Shown: positions 1 through 9,548 of the stretch, one piece after another | Layout of the letters: every line of letters begins with the position of its first letter | How positions within the stretch are numbered: the stretch's first letter is position 1 | Source of the DNA: a bacterium | GTDB lineage: Bacteria > Planctomycetota > JAFGQW01 | Assembly (NCBI GenBank): GCA_030426805.1 | Contig: JAUHXU010000002.1 | Span: 124,001 to 188,000 of the forward strand | DNA: 64,000 nt | Reading direction: 5' to 3' | The notes under the pieces: model-generated | What the model was told of the DNA's origin: nothing | Databases searched by the model: none | Seen by the model: the letters and a program-made list of their open reading frames with translations, nothing else | Made by a program: the position numbers and the translations under genes

Positions 1-49
1 GCCCGGTGGAGTAGACACACGGTTCGTAGGGCAAGGACAGGAATCTCGG

Positions 50-1375
50 ATGTCCTCATGGTCGTGGCGCCTGGGCGTTGCGCTTTCGTTCGTCGCTCTC
101 GGTTCGTTTGCAACCGTGGCCGGCGTTCTCTCTCAGCGAGCGGACCGATTCCCGGCCACGCTGTTCGGTGCCGGGGCGTCGCCCGGCGAGCCGACGGGGG
201 CAGGCGGCGGGGCGACCGGGGGGACGGAGCCGCGACCCAGCACGCGCGCGGCCGACCGTACGATCTTCGGCAGTGCGATCCGGGGCCACATGCCTGTCCC
301 GAATGGCGGAGCCGGCGTCGTCAAGGCCACGCCCATGGCGCAGGCGGGTCCGACGCTGCTCGTCTCGGCCGATGCGGCGGAGGTCCGCCTCATCGACGAC
401 GTCGGCGCGATCATCCACTCCTGGCACAAGGCGTTTGACGACGTCCGATCATGGTCGGGGGATTCGCATTGGGGGCCGGACTGGCCGCCGCAGCACCAGG
501 GTCGCTCGTTCTTCCGCGACGCACGGCTGCTCGCGGACGGCAGCATTCTCGCGCTGTTCGAGGGGCTCGGGCTCGTTCGGCTCGACGCGCAGTCCCGGGT
601 CGCGTGGGCATCGCGCGTGGGGCAAAAACACGACTCGTTCGACGTGGCCGACAACGGCGTGATCTACGCGTTGTCTCGCCGCGTCGTCACGCGAAAGCTG
701 CGGCTCGTTTCGTTTCGTCCTCCGGGTGATCGGATCGTGGAGACCGAAGTCGTCGTGCTGCAGGATGACGGTCGCGAGGTGGAGCGCTTCTCGCTGCTCG
801 ATGCGCTCCTCGACTCGGATCATGCGACGCTTCTGGAGTGGGGCAAATACGCGGACGCGCTCGGCGCCACATGCATTCGCCTCGCCAAACACGGCTCGTA
901 TCGCGGGCAGATGGTGGTCTGTTTTCGCAACCTGGGATCGATCGCGATCGTGGACCCCGCGTCGCGTCGCGTCACGGCCGTCTTCGCCGGCTTGGTGGAC
1001 TTGCCGAGCTTCGCGACCCCGTTGCAGAGCGGCAGGATCCTCGCGTTCGGCAACACGAGCCTCGCCGGTCATGCCACGGCCGTGGAGTTCGAGCCGCGAA
1101 CCCAGCGAATCGTCTGGCGGTATCCGATGCCGGGTGAACCGCCGCTTCGCTCGGAGCAGTTCGGCATGTGTCAGCGATTGCCCAACGACAACACGCTCAT
1201 CACGGAGTCGTTTTCGGGTCGGGCAATCGAAGTGACGAGCAGCGGTCAGATCGCCTGGGAATACCGGACGCCGTATCGGCATGGCGAGCGAGTAGCGACG
1301 TTGTTTCGAGCCGAGCGGATCGACGCTCGAGCGCTTCGGTTCACGCCGAGAGGGTCGAACGGAGGGGGGCAATGA
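50..1375 (+). CDS. Arylsulfotransferase-like secreted propeller protein
   Basis: The 441-residue product has an N-terminal hydrophobic segment (about residues 8-28) that would export or anchor it. After a Gly/Pro-rich linker, residues from about 100 to the end resemble the arylsulfotransferase (ASST) beta-propeller family. The clearest signature is near the C-terminus, where the pattern CQRLPNDNTLITESFSGRAI is followed by an aromatic-rich closing strand. The stop overlaps the start of the next, paralogous gene (ATGA), so the two are probably co-translated. Whether it has sulfotransferase activity is not shown; many relatives are only structural homologues. Confidence 0.72.
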   Translation: MSSWSWRLGVALSFVALGSFATVAGVLSQRADRFPATLFGAGASPGEPTGAGGGATGGTEPRPSTRAADRTIFGSAIRGHMPVPNGGAGVVKATPMAQAGPTLLVSADAAEVRLIDDVGAIIHSWHKAFDDVRSWSGDSHWGPDWPPQHQGRSFFRDARLLADGSILALFEGLGLVRLDAQSRVAWASRVGQKHDSFDVADNGVIYALSRRVVTRKLRLVSFRPPGDRIVETEVVVLQDDGREVERFSLLDALLDSDHATLLEWGKYADALGATCIRLAKHGSYRGQMVVCFRNLGSIAIVDPASRRVTAVFAGLVDLPSFATPLQSGRILAFGNTSLAGHATAVEFEPRTQRIVWRYPMPGEPPLRSEQFGMCQRLPNDNTLITESFSGRAIEVTSSGQIAWEYRTPYRHGERVATLFRAERIDARALRFTPRGSNGGGQ

Positions 1376-2679
1376 GGGCTCGTTCGCTTCTGTGGCTCGG
1401 TGCCGGTGCTGTCTGCGTCGTCTGCGCCGGCGCCACGTACGGTGTGCACGCGGAGAAGTCCGGCTCTTTTCCCGCGACTCTTCTCGTCGGTGCATCCGAG
1501 GCGCCTGCTCCGGTGGCGAGCACCGAGCCTCCGTGGAGCGGCACGTCGATCGAGTCCCTGCCCTACGTGCGGGGTCGTATCAAGGCGGGCGCTCAGCGGC
1601 CGACGGGCGTCGCGACTTCGCTTCCGCAGGCGCAGGACGGCTACAACCTCGTCGTATCGGCCGACGGGACGACGGTGCGTTTGATGGATCTCGACGGCGA
1701 GACGAAGCACGAGTGGTCGTGCCGGTTTCAGGACGTGACGCGGTGGACCGGCGTGTCGGCGTGGAACCCATTCCCGCCGCCCGATCATCCTGGTCAAACG
1801 ACGTTTCGAAGAGCGTATCTGGCACCCGACGGTGCGCTGCTCGCGATCTTCGAGGATCTCGGCCTCGTCAAGCTCGATGTGGACTCGACACCGCGATGGG
1901 CGTATCGCGGCGGTAGCGTTCACCACGCCCTCGATGTCGGCCCGGACGGGACGATCTATGTTCTCTCGAAGCGTCAGTTCAAGGGCGAGATCGGGACGCG
2001 GACGTTCGAGTCGCGCGGTGCCGTGTTGACCGACGACGAACTCGTCGTGCTCTCGCCGGACGGGCGCGAGAAGTCCCGATTCTCGATCCTCGATGCGATG
2101 CGGAAGGGGGGATTGGCTTCGCTCTATGAGGGAGCGAAGCACACCGACCTGTGCCACACGAACAGCGTGCACTACGTCCGCAACGGTCGCCACGTGGGTA
2201 GCGTCCTGGTCTGCTTCCGGCACTTGAACACGATCGCGATGCTCGACCCGACGCGCGGCGTGGCCGTGTGGTCGCTCTCGGGGCTCTTCCACGCCGCGCA
2301 CGAACCCACCGTGCTCGCCAACGGGAACATCCTGCTGTTCGACAACTGCGGCAACCGCGGCACGTCCCGGGTCATCGAGATCGAGCCGGCCTCGCAGACC
2401 ATCGTGTGGCGCTATCCGGCGATTGGTGAAGACACGATCTTCTCGAGGACGTGCGGCACGTGTCAGCGCCTCCGAAACGGCAACACGCTCATCACCGAGT
2501 CCGAGAACGGTCGCGCGCTGGAAGTCAGCGTAGAAGGGCGCGTCGTGTGGGACTGGTACAGCCCCTACCGACTCGAGAACGACCTCGTCGCGACACTGTA
2601 CGATGTCCGACGCATCTATCGCGATGAGGTGGCGTTCGAGTTCAACGGTGCGCGCACGCCGGCAGGCGAACGTCGCTGA
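1372..2679 (+). CDS. Arylsulfotransferase-like secreted propeller protein (paralogue)
   Basis: This 435-residue protein starts at the ATG inside the ATGA overlap with the upstream gene. Its N-terminus (residues 4-22) is a good signal peptide or anchor. Residues from about 85 on match the upstream paralogue block by block: a DGTTVRLMDLDGE-type opening, an EDLGLVKLD strand, a DGTIYVLSKR strand and the closing CQRLRNGNTLITESENGRA motif. The pair looks like a tandem duplication in one operon. An ASST-type propeller fold is well supported; the substrate is unknown. Confidence 0.72.
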   Translation: MRARSLLWLGAGAVCVVCAGATYGVHAEKSGSFPATLLVGASEAPAPVASTEPPWSGTSIESLPYVRGRIKAGAQRPTGVATSLPQAQDGYNLVVSADGTTVRLMDLDGETKHEWSCRFQDVTRWTGVSAWNPFPPPDHPGQTTFRRAYLAPDGALLAIFEDLGLVKLDVDSTPRWAYRGGSVHHALDVGPDGTIYVLSKRQFKGEIGTRTFESRGAVLTDDELVVLSPDGREKSRFSILDAMRKGGLASLYEGAKHTDLCHTNSVHYVRNGRHVGSVLVCFRHLNTIAMLDPTRGVAVWSLSGLFHAAHEPTVLANGNILLFDNCGNRGTSRVIEIEPASQTIVWRYPAIGEDTIFSRTCGTCQRLRNGNTLITESENGRALEVSVEGRVVWDWYSPYRLENDLVATLYDVRRIYRDEVAFEFNGARTPAGERR

Positions 2680-2740
2680 GGTTCGAGCGGTCGATTCGGT
2701 TGATCCCACCTGCCGCCGCGGGAGCGCGGTCGTGCGAGAC

Positions 2741-3124
2741 CTATGCCGCCTCGTTCACCCGGCGACAGTAGGTGTGCCAGGCGACCATTGAGACAAATCC
2801 GCCTCCGAGATATGCGACAACGTCTCGATAGTCGGCGACCGGGTTGGCGCCCGGCAGGCCTGTCGCGGGAAGCAGGATCTCGAACACCACCGCAACCACT
2901 ACGATCGCCGCCAAGACCTCTTGAGCCATCGGCGGCGCGTCGTGATGCCGCAACCCGACGCGACGCATCAAGCCGAGCATTGGTGGAACGCAGAACGGAA
3001 CGAGCAGGACATCATTGCCATGCGCGCGCCAGGCCGTGGCCGATTCCGGTAGCAGCAGGTGCGCGACGAGGAGAGTCGCCGCTGCCGCTAGGAAGAGGGG
3101 GTCTCGGACGTAGCGGAACCCCAT
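2741..3124 (-). CDS. Small integral membrane protein
   Basis: A 127-residue protein with about four hydrophobic segments, starting at the ATG (MGFRYVRD) three bases after the stop of the preceding minus-strand gene, which suggests one transcript. It has the pattern of small polytopic proteins with a NDVLLVPF loop, an LGLRHHDAPP loop and a closing ADYRDVVAYLGGG segment, somewhat VanZ-like in layout. No catalytic motif is visible and I cannot assign a function. Confidence 0.6.
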   Translation of the reverse strand: MGFRYVRDPLFLAAAATLLVAHLLLPESATAWRAHGNDVLLVPFCVPPMLGLMRRVGLRHHDAPPMAQEVLAAIVVVAVVFEILLPATGLPGANPVADYRDVVAYLGGGFVSMVAWHTYCRRVNEAA

Positions 3125-3126
3125 CG

Positions 3127-3789
3127 TCAATGCCCGCTCGGAACGTGCACGACCGCGAGCCAAGCCGAGAGCACGACACAGGCGATCACCGTGATGGCGA
3201 GCTGTGCCAGGTGGCTCCGCCACGATCGCGGGGTGCGGCTAGCCGGGAACAACGAGATGAACGCCGCGAAACACGCAGCGATCGCGGCTCCCCTCATCGG
3301 TCCGCGAAACTCGAAGTGTTCGATTGATTCACTCACCGTCATCGGCGGCACCCGTAGCTCCCATGTGGAGTGCGTCGAGCTGGAAGTCGTAGTCCTCGCC
3401 CTTTTTTCGACGAGCACGATGTCGCCGTCGAGTCCGACCCCGCCTGCGAGCCCGTCACGGCCGAGCGAACGGAGCACGAAGCCACTCTCGGTGCGGTGAT
3501 ACTCGATGGGTCGGTCCCATTGGTCACGAGTGTTCCCTTCTTCGTCAAGCGATGAAAGGTCCGGCGGGTAGTGCCCCTCGCGCTCCGCGAAGGCCGCGAC
3601 GGCTGTTGCGATTTCTTCGACCGTCCAAATGGTCGAGAGGCGACTGGTATCGTAGTGGCGGAGCTGTTCCCAGGCCACGACGAGCGTGAGCACGAATACC
3701 AGCATCGCAGCGGCGAGTGCCGTCAGCGCCGACCGCTTCGTCGGCATGAGGAATGGCCACTCTGGCGGTTGACGTCGTTCCGCAGGCAT
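3127..3789 (-). CDS. Membrane protein with a GspG/pseudopilin-like domain
   Basis: The 220-residue product has an N-terminal membrane segment (about residues 21-41). It is followed by a region laid out like the C-terminal part of type II secretion major pseudopilins: GHYPPDLSSLDEEGNTRDQW, then a glycine-rich close with LRSLGRDGLAGG and VGLDGDI. Two more hydrophobic segments lie at about 168-182 and 195-213. A free-standing GspG-like domain inside a polytopic protein is unusual for true pseudopilins, so this is more likely a cell-envelope protein than part of a secretion pilus. A small membrane protein gene follows at once. Confidence 0.6.
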   Translation of the reverse strand: MPAERRQPPEWPFLMPTKRSALTALAAAMLVFVLTLVVAWEQLRHYDTSRLSTIWTVEEIATAVAAFAEREGHYPPDLSSLDEEGNTRDQWDRPIEYHRTESGFVLRSLGRDGLAGGVGLDGDIVLVEKRARTTTSSSTHSTWELRVPPMTVSESIEHFEFRGPMRGAAIAACFAAFISLFPASRTPRSWRSHLAQLAITVIACVVLSAWLAVVHVPSGH

Positions 3790-3869
3790 GAGGCAAGAAT
3801 AGGATCTCGGGTTGTCGGTGGACAGGCGCTCCGCGGAACTCGCCGCGGCAGAGCGCGGTCGCGTGTTCG

Positions 3870-5105
3870 CTACAGCACGAATACGACCGGCGTGCTGATC
3901 TGTGATATCCCGAGGGGAGCGGCGGGGTCAAACGCGATCGCCACTGCCCACAGTCGCACACCACGAATGCTGTTGCCGAATCCGTTCAACCGGAGCGTGA
4001 CACTGGCGCGGCCCCTCGCGTCCAAGATACCGGTATTGTTGGAAAGCCACGGTGACAGAGGTCCGACCAAGGTCGCTGCCGTCAGCGCATCGGCGTTCAG
4101 CGCCACCCGCCGCCCATCCGGCAAGCGTAGGCCGGGGGTCGTGCCGGACAGGCTGAATGCGACGACGAACGGTCGCCCAACCGCGTTGGCGAATCCGACG
4201 TGCACGACTCGGTCGTTGGGCGGCGTGACCAATTGAGGGCCCAGGTTGCGGCTGCGATCGAACACGATCCCGGTGATCTCGTTGGGGAAGGAGCCGACGC
4301 TCGAGATCACGACGCCATTGCGATCGACGCGCTGGATTCGATGCTGCGCTCCCACCAGCCGGTTGACGTAGAGCAACTCGCCCGCGGAGCCCGGCGCACG
4401 GTCAAGGACGATGGCCCGGTCCCCGACGGTGTTCTGGCCGAGGAGCGGCGGCAGCATCGTCGTCATGCCGCTCGTCGTGTCGTGGCGGTAGATCCGGAAG
4501 TCCGCGGAGTACGCGTCTGTCGTCGTCGGATCCGCGACCATCGCGAACATCCCGACCGGATTCGCGTTGATGGTCCTGACGGTCGCTGCGCTCGGGTCGT
4601 AGTGCAGGAGGTCGGTTCCCACGCCGATCAGCCAGTTCCCGGTCGAGACGTCTCGGTCGACCAGCGGAGTCGCCGCCGACGCGGTGTAGAGGGTTGTGGC
4701 GGTGCCGGCGCGGTTGACGTGCACCACATCGCGCCATCCGCTGACGATGAAGTCGCCGTTTTCGTCGAGCACGCATTTCGCCGCGCCGATCCCCGTTACC
4801 AACGTGGTCGCGGCGCCGCTCGTGACATCGATGGACAGCAGTTCGCCGGTCCAGAGCCTCGAAGCCGCGAACGAGGCGATGACATTTTGGTCGAGTGCGT
4901 CAGGCGTGAGGTCCCACATGAACCGTCCCGGCATGCCGTAGGACCCAATTGTGAAAAACTGGCCCGATGGCGTGATGCGGAAGACTGTCCCGACGTGATC
5001 GCAGACCAGGAGGTCGGTCCCGAGGGGCTGAGCCCGGACCGTGTCGACGTGGGGGAGGAGGACCGCAAGGGCGAGAACGGGGATTCGCGCGAGGAGACAT
5101 CGCAT
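3870..5105 (-). CDS. Secreted beta-propeller protein (paralogue A)
   Basis: The 411-residue product starts at the ATG at 5105, behind a good ribosome site (AAGGAAA), and has a signal peptide (ARIPVLALAVLLPHVDTVRA). The body has repeated strands of the SMP-30/NHL propeller type, such as TDLLVCDHVGTVFRITPSG. The C-terminal 90 residues form a distinct block: GLRLPDGRRVALNADAL, a G-x-LDARGRA turn, then GVRLWAVAIAFDP and PLGISQISTPVV. The same block ends the genes at 5237-6517 and 18172-19404, so the three are paralogues. The block may be a sorting or attachment domain; function is unknown. Confidence 0.7.
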   Translation of the reverse strand: MRCLLARIPVLALAVLLPHVDTVRAQPLGTDLLVCDHVGTVFRITPSGQFFTIGSYGMPGRFMWDLTPDALDQNVIASFAASRLWTGELLSIDVTSGAATTLVTGIGAAKCVLDENGDFIVSGWRDVVHVNRAGTATTLYTASAATPLVDRDVSTGNWLIGVGTDLLHYDPSAATVRTINANPVGMFAMVADPTTTDAYSADFRIYRHDTTSGMTTMLPPLLGQNTVGDRAIVLDRAPGSAGELLYVNRLVGAQHRIQRVDRNGVVISSVGSFPNEITGIVFDRSRNLGPQLVTPPNDRVVHVGFANAVGRPFVVAFSLSGTTPGLRLPDGRRVALNADALTAATLVGPLSPWLSNNTGILDARGRASVTLRLNGFGNSIRGVRLWAVAIAFDPAAPLGISQISTPVVFVL

Positions 5106-5236
5106 GAGATTTCCTTTTGCGAGTCTGCCCATCGGGAGCATACCGGCACGCGTTGGCCTCCCGCAAGCGAGCTGCGACAGGATCGAGTTTCGTGACGGGT
5201 GGCACGTGCTTGCAGGGAGTTGTGCACGGCATGGCC

Positions 5237-6517
5237 TCATAGAACGACCACGACTGGATCTGCGATCGTGGCGATTCCCAGAGGCGCCCACGGGTCCAAG
5301 GTCAGGACCTGGATCCAGACGCGAAGTCCGGCGAGGTGACGAAAGCGCCGCAGATCGAGGCGTGCCCAGCCTTGCCCCTGGCGGTCCAGCCGGGCTCCAT
5401 GCACCTGGAGGATGCCACCGAGTGCGCCCTGGAGCGACAGTGCGGTGATCGCATCGGTTCGAATCGGTATTGATCGTCCATCTGCGAGTGGCGTGCCGCC
5501 GCCGAGTCCGGAGATGGAGAGCGCGAGTACGCAACCGTTGGATCGCTCCCCCGGAAAGTCCAGTTGAACCGACCAGTATCCTGCCGTCGGTCGAGTCGTG
5601 ACGACGTTGCGATCCGCGTGCCGAAAGACGTGCGTCGCGCGGCTCGGTCCGTAGTTACCCAGCGTCGTGACGGCTGACGTCCTCAGATCCAAGTAGCCGA
5701 GCGCGGTTCCACTGAAAGCGATCCGCGGCATCGCGGCGCTCGCACGGTCCGCGACCACGGCCGTCGTTTTCGTGCTGAGCAGGGTCGTGACGCTGCCACC
5801 TGGGCGGTAGCGAAGCAGTCCTGCCGTTTCGTGCGCAATGAAGTAGTCGCCCGTGCCCAGATGTCGCGTGACCTGGCGCGCCACGCCGGTCGGGAGCGTG
5901 GTCAACGTCGTGATCTGTCGTCCGTCGGGACTGATCGCGAGCAGCGCGGCTCGATCGGCGACGATGTAGTTTCCCGTCGCGTCGTCATGGATCAGCGCGG
6001 TGGGCAGGTCGAGAGGCGATCCCGCGACAAGCGTGGTCACGGCGCCAAGCGCGTTGACCCGAAACAGTCGACTGACTGGGTCGAGGGCGTCTCGCTGCTG
6101 GAGCACGGCGTACTCCCCGTTGGGCTCGAGGACGACGTCCTGTACGAATCCAAGCCCGGCGACGGTGGCGCGGATGAGCCCGCTCGGGTCCATGAACAAC
6201 ACGCCCCCCGGACAATTCGTCGGTGGCCCGATGCCACAGTCGCCGTAGGTTGCGACGTAGCCCCTGTTGTCGGCGTCCATGCACGCCCCGTACGAGCGGG
6301 CACCGGCACGGTTCTGGCCAACAGGGATGGCAAACCACGTCCTGACTGTGCCGGCTGGATCGACTCGAAAAAGATAGGAGGCGCTGTAGAAGCGGCCGTC
6401 GGCCGGCTCGACGAATACGAGGTCGCCACGATGGTTCTGAGTCGCGGCGAGACTCGCGGAAATTGCGAGCAGGGCACAGGCGAGCCATGTGCGATGACAT
6501 GAGTGGAGTGTCGTCAT
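5237..6517 (-). CDS. Secreted beta-propeller protein (paralogue B)
   Basis: The 426-residue product starts at MTTLHSCHRTW and carries a signal peptide ending near SASLAATQ. The mature part has propeller-like strands (GDLVFVEPADGRFYS, YLFRVDPAGTVRTW, GNYIVADRAALLAI) and the family C-terminal block with PLADGRSIPIRTDAITAL, LDRQGQGWARLDLRRF, LRVWIQVLTLDPWAPLGIA. It lies 131 bp upstream of paralogue A on the same strand, consistent with tandem duplication. Probably periplasmic or surface-exposed. Confidence 0.7.
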   Translation of the reverse strand: MTTLHSCHRTWLACALLAISASLAATQNHRGDLVFVEPADGRFYSASYLFRVDPAGTVRTWFAIPVGQNRAGARSYGACMDADNRGYVATYGDCGIGPPTNCPGGVLFMDPSGLIRATVAGLGFVQDVVLEPNGEYAVLQQRDALDPVSRLFRVNALGAVTTLVAGSPLDLPTALIHDDATGNYIVADRAALLAISPDGRQITTLTTLPTGVARQVTRHLGTGDYFIAHETAGLLRYRPGGSVTTLLSTKTTAVVADRASAAMPRIAFSGTALGYLDLRTSAVTTLGNYGPSRATHVFRHADRNVVTTRPTAGYWSVQLDFPGERSNGCVLALSISGLGGGTPLADGRSIPIRTDAITALSLQGALGGILQVHGARLDRQGQGWARLDLRRFRHLAGLRVWIQVLTLDPWAPLGIATIADPVVVVL

Positions 6518-6962
6518 GACGTTACGCTCCGTTGCCCGACTCCGATGACCGCCCGCAGGGTACCCGGCGCCCCGAGCAACCGCAACTGCTTCCGGTTCCT
6601 CGATGATCGCTGTGAGGTGTCGGAGTCGCGTCGAAAGCCGGGGGGCCGGAGAGCCGGGTCGAGGAATGTGTGACAAGACCGATCCGTTGACGTCACGGCC
6701 TACGCGCCCGAAGTCCCGTCGTGGATACCCGTCGGCACGCGCTACACACTTGTCGCGGTCGCGCTCAACCCATCATTGCCAGAGATGCGGGAGGTCAGCT
6801 CATCGCTGACGATGGCCGTAGGCCGCTGACCCTGTAGCAAAGCAGACGCTACTCGGTTGGGGCAGGGCTGTCGGTCGTGTTCAGGTGAGCAAGAAGCTCA
6901 CGGAGTCGTGCAGCGTGCTCGCGCAGTTCATCCACTCGCTCGGTCATGCGCCCGAAGGATGA
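6518..6962. other. No convincing gene
   Basis: About 450 bp upstream of propeller paralogue B. I see no start with coding character. A minus-strand tail (6849-6950) and a plus-strand reading leading into the receiver-domain fragment overlap here without a clear winner. Confidence 0.4.
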
Positions 6963-7283
6963 CGTCTCGCGCATTTGCGTCGCCAGCCGGTCGAGCATCC
7001 GGACGCGTTCGTTGACGCCGTCAGCCGATTCCGGCCTCACGTCATCCTGCTGGACCTGGCCCTCCCCGACATGAGCGGGTTTGACGTCTTGGACGCGGTT
7101 TCTGCGAAGCCGAAGCTGCAGCCGGTCGTTTCCATCGCAATGACCGGATTTGGTGATGAGGCGACAGCGAGGCGGGTGAAGGAGTCGCGGTTCCGCGCGC
7201 ATTTCGTCAAGCCGATCGACATGGACGAGCTTTGGCGACTGCTTGGCGAGGTTGCGCAGCGAGACGCGGATCGGTCGGCTTGA
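6963..7283 (+). pseudogene. Response-regulator receiver-domain fragment
   Basis: The reading frame matches the second half of a CheY-like receiver: HVILLDLALPDMSGFDVLDA carries the phosphoacceptor Asp (LLD), MTGFG is the conserved Thr/Ser switch region, and HFVKPIDMDELW carries the invariant Lys-Pro. The first strand with the acidic pair is missing. A TGA at 6960-6962 closes the frame just upstream; the only start inside is a TTG at 6975. I read it as a decayed hybrid-kinase or regulator tail, though a short expressed fragment cannot be excluded. Confidence 0.6.
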
Positions 7284-7376
7284 GCTCGGCTTTCGTTCCG
7301 CCCGGCCCGCTCGTTGCGGGTGAGATGTGGGACCGGCGCTGTCGCGGCGGTCGCCCACAGCGAATCCGGAGGCACC

Positions 7377-7781
7377 ATGGACAAGATCCGAAAACAGAAG
7401 ATCGTATACGCCAAGCAGCGGTATCGGGCCGGAACGACGACGGTGGCCGGCCTCCAGAAGGAGGTGAAGGCGAAGTTCGGGAGCGGAATTTCGTTTCGCG
7501 ATCTCAAACTCGTGTTCCCGCAGCGCACGGTCGTCGAGAAGCGGACGCGCACGGTCACGAAACGCCCGGTTCGCCGATCGCGCACCGCGCGGATCCGGAC
7601 CGGACACACGCGCGCGAGCGAGCCGTTCCTGCTGTTCGTCGGCGACAAGGCCGAAGGCTACGGCACGCCGAAGGAGGTCGAGCGCCGTATCGAGGCGCTG
7701 ATCGCCGAGGGGCACGACCCCGGGCGGCTATCGATCTACAAGCGTCACGACATGAGGATCTCGGTGACCCACAGCATCTGA
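7377..7781 (+). CDS. Small basic conserved-style protein
   Basis: The 134-residue protein begins at an ATG behind a strong GGAGG site. It starts MDKIRKQKIVYAKQRYRAG and is rich in Arg and Lys through the middle (TVVEKRTRTVTKRPVRRSRT). It ends with an amphipathic segment around GTPKEVERRIEALIAEG that would suit a nucleic-acid or ribosome-associated protein. I do not recognise the family. It converges with the flavoenzyme gene on the other strand. Confidence 0.55.
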   Translation: MDKIRKQKIVYAKQRYRAGTTTVAGLQKEVKAKFGSGISFRDLKLVFPQRTVVEKRTRTVTKRPVRRSRTARIRTGHTRASEPFLLFVGDKAEGYGTPKEVERRIEALIAEGHDPGRLSIYKRHDMRISVTHSI

Positions 7782-7969
7782 TGACGCGTCATCCCGCTGA
7801 CACCCGTCGCAGCGCGGCGCCGGCAGCAGGATGCGGACCGGCTGCCATCCCGGGAGTCGCTTCTGCTCGAACCACGTGTCCGCGCCGCATGCCGCGCAGG
7901 TCGGCCGTTGCAGGTCCGGGACCGAACGCGACCACGCGCGGTCGTACCCGCCGGCGGGATCGGCGCCGC

Positions 7970-9334
7970 TCAACCGGCGAACGCCCGGGCAACGGACCGC
8001 AGGTTCTCCGCGTACGTCGGGTGGATCAGGACCGCGCGGTCTAGGTCGCGCCACGTCACCTTCGACTCGATCAACGGCACGAGGACCTGGACCGTCTCCG
8101 ACGCGGTCGGCCCGACGACCGTCGCCCCGACCAGCGTTCCGCTCGACCGGTCCGCGACGAGCTCGAGAAAGCCGTCCTCGACGGCGTCGGTCTGCATGCG
8201 CTGGATGCGGTCGGCGCCCCGTCGCTCGACGCGGACGTCGTCGTCGCCGTCATCATCGCCGGCTCGGCCAGCTCGACCGACCTCGGGCGAGCAGAAGATG
8301 GCGTAGGCGAGCGCGCGGTCGTCACGTCGACGGTCGCCACCCTCGAGAACGGATTCGAGCCGAAGGTGGTCCTCCCAGGCGACGTGCGTGAACTTCGGTT
8401 GCCCGGCGACGTCGCCGACCGCGAATACCCCGTCGCGCGACGTGCGAAAGCGGTCGTCGATCACGATCGTGCCTCGGTCGTCGAGCGTCACGCCGGCGCG
8501 CTCGGGCGCGAGCGCGGTCGTGTTCGGCGTGCGACCGGTTGCGAGTAGCACCGCATCGGCGACGATCTCGCCGCCGTCTTCGGATTGGAGGCGGATCGCA
8601 CGGCCCTCGGATCGGACGCGGCGAATCCGCGTCGCGAGGCGCACGTCGATCCCGTCGTTGCGCAGCGCCGCGGTCACGATTCCGGAGACGGCCGCGGACT
8701 CCTTCGACAGCAGCCGATCCGCGTGCTCGATCATCGTGACGTCGCTGCCGAGCCGTGCGAACGCCTGTCCGATCTCGACGCCGATCACTCCGCCGCCGAG
8801 CACAGCGAGCCGACCGGGCAGCGTCTCGAGCTCGAACAGCTCGCGATCGGTCAGGATCCGCTCGGGCATCGACTCGCGGAGCGTCGCGAGGCCGTCGATG
8901 TCGGGTATGCGCGCTTGGCTGCCCGTGTCGACGACGATCGTGTCCGCCTCGATCGTCCGGCCGTCGATACGGATTGCGCCGGACTCGGTGAACGACGCCT
9001 CTCCGGCGAACCACTCGATGTCGCTCTCCGCGATCGACGTCGCAAGGCCCTCAACCTTGCGGTCGCGCACCTCGCGAAGTCGAGACATCACCCGCGGAAA
9101 GTCGACGTCGACGGCGCACGACACGCCGAGTTTCGTCGCGTCCCGGGCGGCCTGCGCTGCGTGTGCGGACGCGAGCAGGGCCTTCGACGGGATACACCCG
9201 TGGTTCAGGCAACTGCCCCCCGGGTCCGCGCGGTCACATAGGGCGACGCGCTTGCCGCGCTTCGCGAACTTGAACGCCAGGGGCACGCCGGCCTGGCCGG
9301 CGCCGATCACGATCACGTCGAATCGGGCAGCCAT
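7970..9334 (-). CDS. FAD pyridine nucleotide-disulphide oxidoreductase, mercuric reductase/Lpd-like
   Basis: The 454-residue protein is a full-length class I flavoprotein disulphide reductase. It has the N-terminal FAD-binding motif VIVIGAGQAGVPLAFKFAKR, the redox-active pair in GGSCLNHGCIPSKALL (CxxxxC), the NAD(P)-binding motif LAVLGGGVIGVEIGQAF, the second FAD motif ending in VFAVGDVAGQ, and a dimerisation domain with the HPTYAE His-Glu pair. It lacks the extra N-terminal heavy-metal domain and the C-terminal Cys pair of MerA, and no mer genes or 2-oxoacid dehydrogenase subunits are near. A general disulphide or quinone reductase is most likely. The dodecin gene lies 4 bp upstream on the same strand. 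Confidence 0.88.
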   Translation of the reverse strand: MAARFDVIVIGAGQAGVPLAFKFAKRGKRVALCDRADPGGSCLNHGCIPSKALLASAHAAQAARDATKLGVSCAVDVDFPRVMSRLREVRDRKVEGLATSIAESDIEWFAGEASFTESGAIRIDGRTIEADTIVVDTGSQARIPDIDGLATLRESMPERILTDRELFELETLPGRLAVLGGGVIGVEIGQAFARLGSDVTMIEHADRLLSKESAAVSGIVTAALRNDGIDVRLATRIRRVRSEGRAIRLQSEDGGEIVADAVLLATGRTPNTTALAPERAGVTLDDRGTIVIDDRFRTSRDGVFAVGDVAGQPKFTHVAWEDHLRLESVLEGGDRRRDDRALAYAIFCSPEVGRAGRAGDDDGDDDVRVERRGADRIQRMQTDAVEDGFLELVADRSSGTLVGATVVGPTASETVQVLVPLIESKVTWRDLDRAVLIHPTYAENLRSVARAFAG

Positions 9335-9338
9335 CGGC

Positions 9339-9548
9339 TCAGGATTCGTCGAGGACGAACGTCACGAGGACATTCGCCTGGTAGCTCTTGATCTTGCCGT
9401 TCTCGACGCTGACGCGCATGTCTTTGACCCAAGCGGACGTCACGTTGCGGAGCGTTTTCGACGCACGCTCGATCCCGATGCGCACGGCCTCGTCGAAGCT
9501 CTTGTCGGACTTGCAACTGATCTCGGTGACGCGGGCGACACTCTCCAT
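9339..9548 (-). CDS. Dodecin family flavin-binding protein
   Basis: The 69-residue product starts MESVARVTEISCKSDKSFDE, behind a purine-rich GGAAGAGAG. It has the typical dodecin order of one strand, one amphipathic helix (AVRIGIERASKTLRNV) and two strands, with the flavin-stacking Trp in SAWVKDMRV and the strand pair ENGKIKSYQANVLVTFVLDE. Dodecins form hollow dodecamers that store or buffer flavins. The flavoenzyme gene begins 4 bp downstream, so a two-gene flavin-related operon is likely. Confidence 0.9.
   Translation of the reverse strand: MESVARVTEISCKSDKSFDEAVRIGIERASKTLRNVTSAWVKDMRVSVENGKIKSYQANVLVTFVLDES

Noticed and set aside
449..2709. Long open frames antisense to the two ASST-like genes
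   Set aside because: They mirror the codon structure of the plus-strand genes, are Arg-rich and lack ribosome sites.
6915..6977. TGA at 6960 in the receiver-domain frame as a selenocysteine codon
   Set aside because: The flanking residues do not match an active-site Cys in receivers, and the upstream part lacks the acidic pair; a decayed gene explains it better.
7728..7990. Zinc-ribbon-like reading (CAACGADTW...PRCDGCQ) after the flavoenzyme gene, minus strand
   Set aside because: There is no usable start codon between the flavoenzyme stop and the Cys pairs, and it overlaps the convergent gene. The Cys pattern may be a relic.
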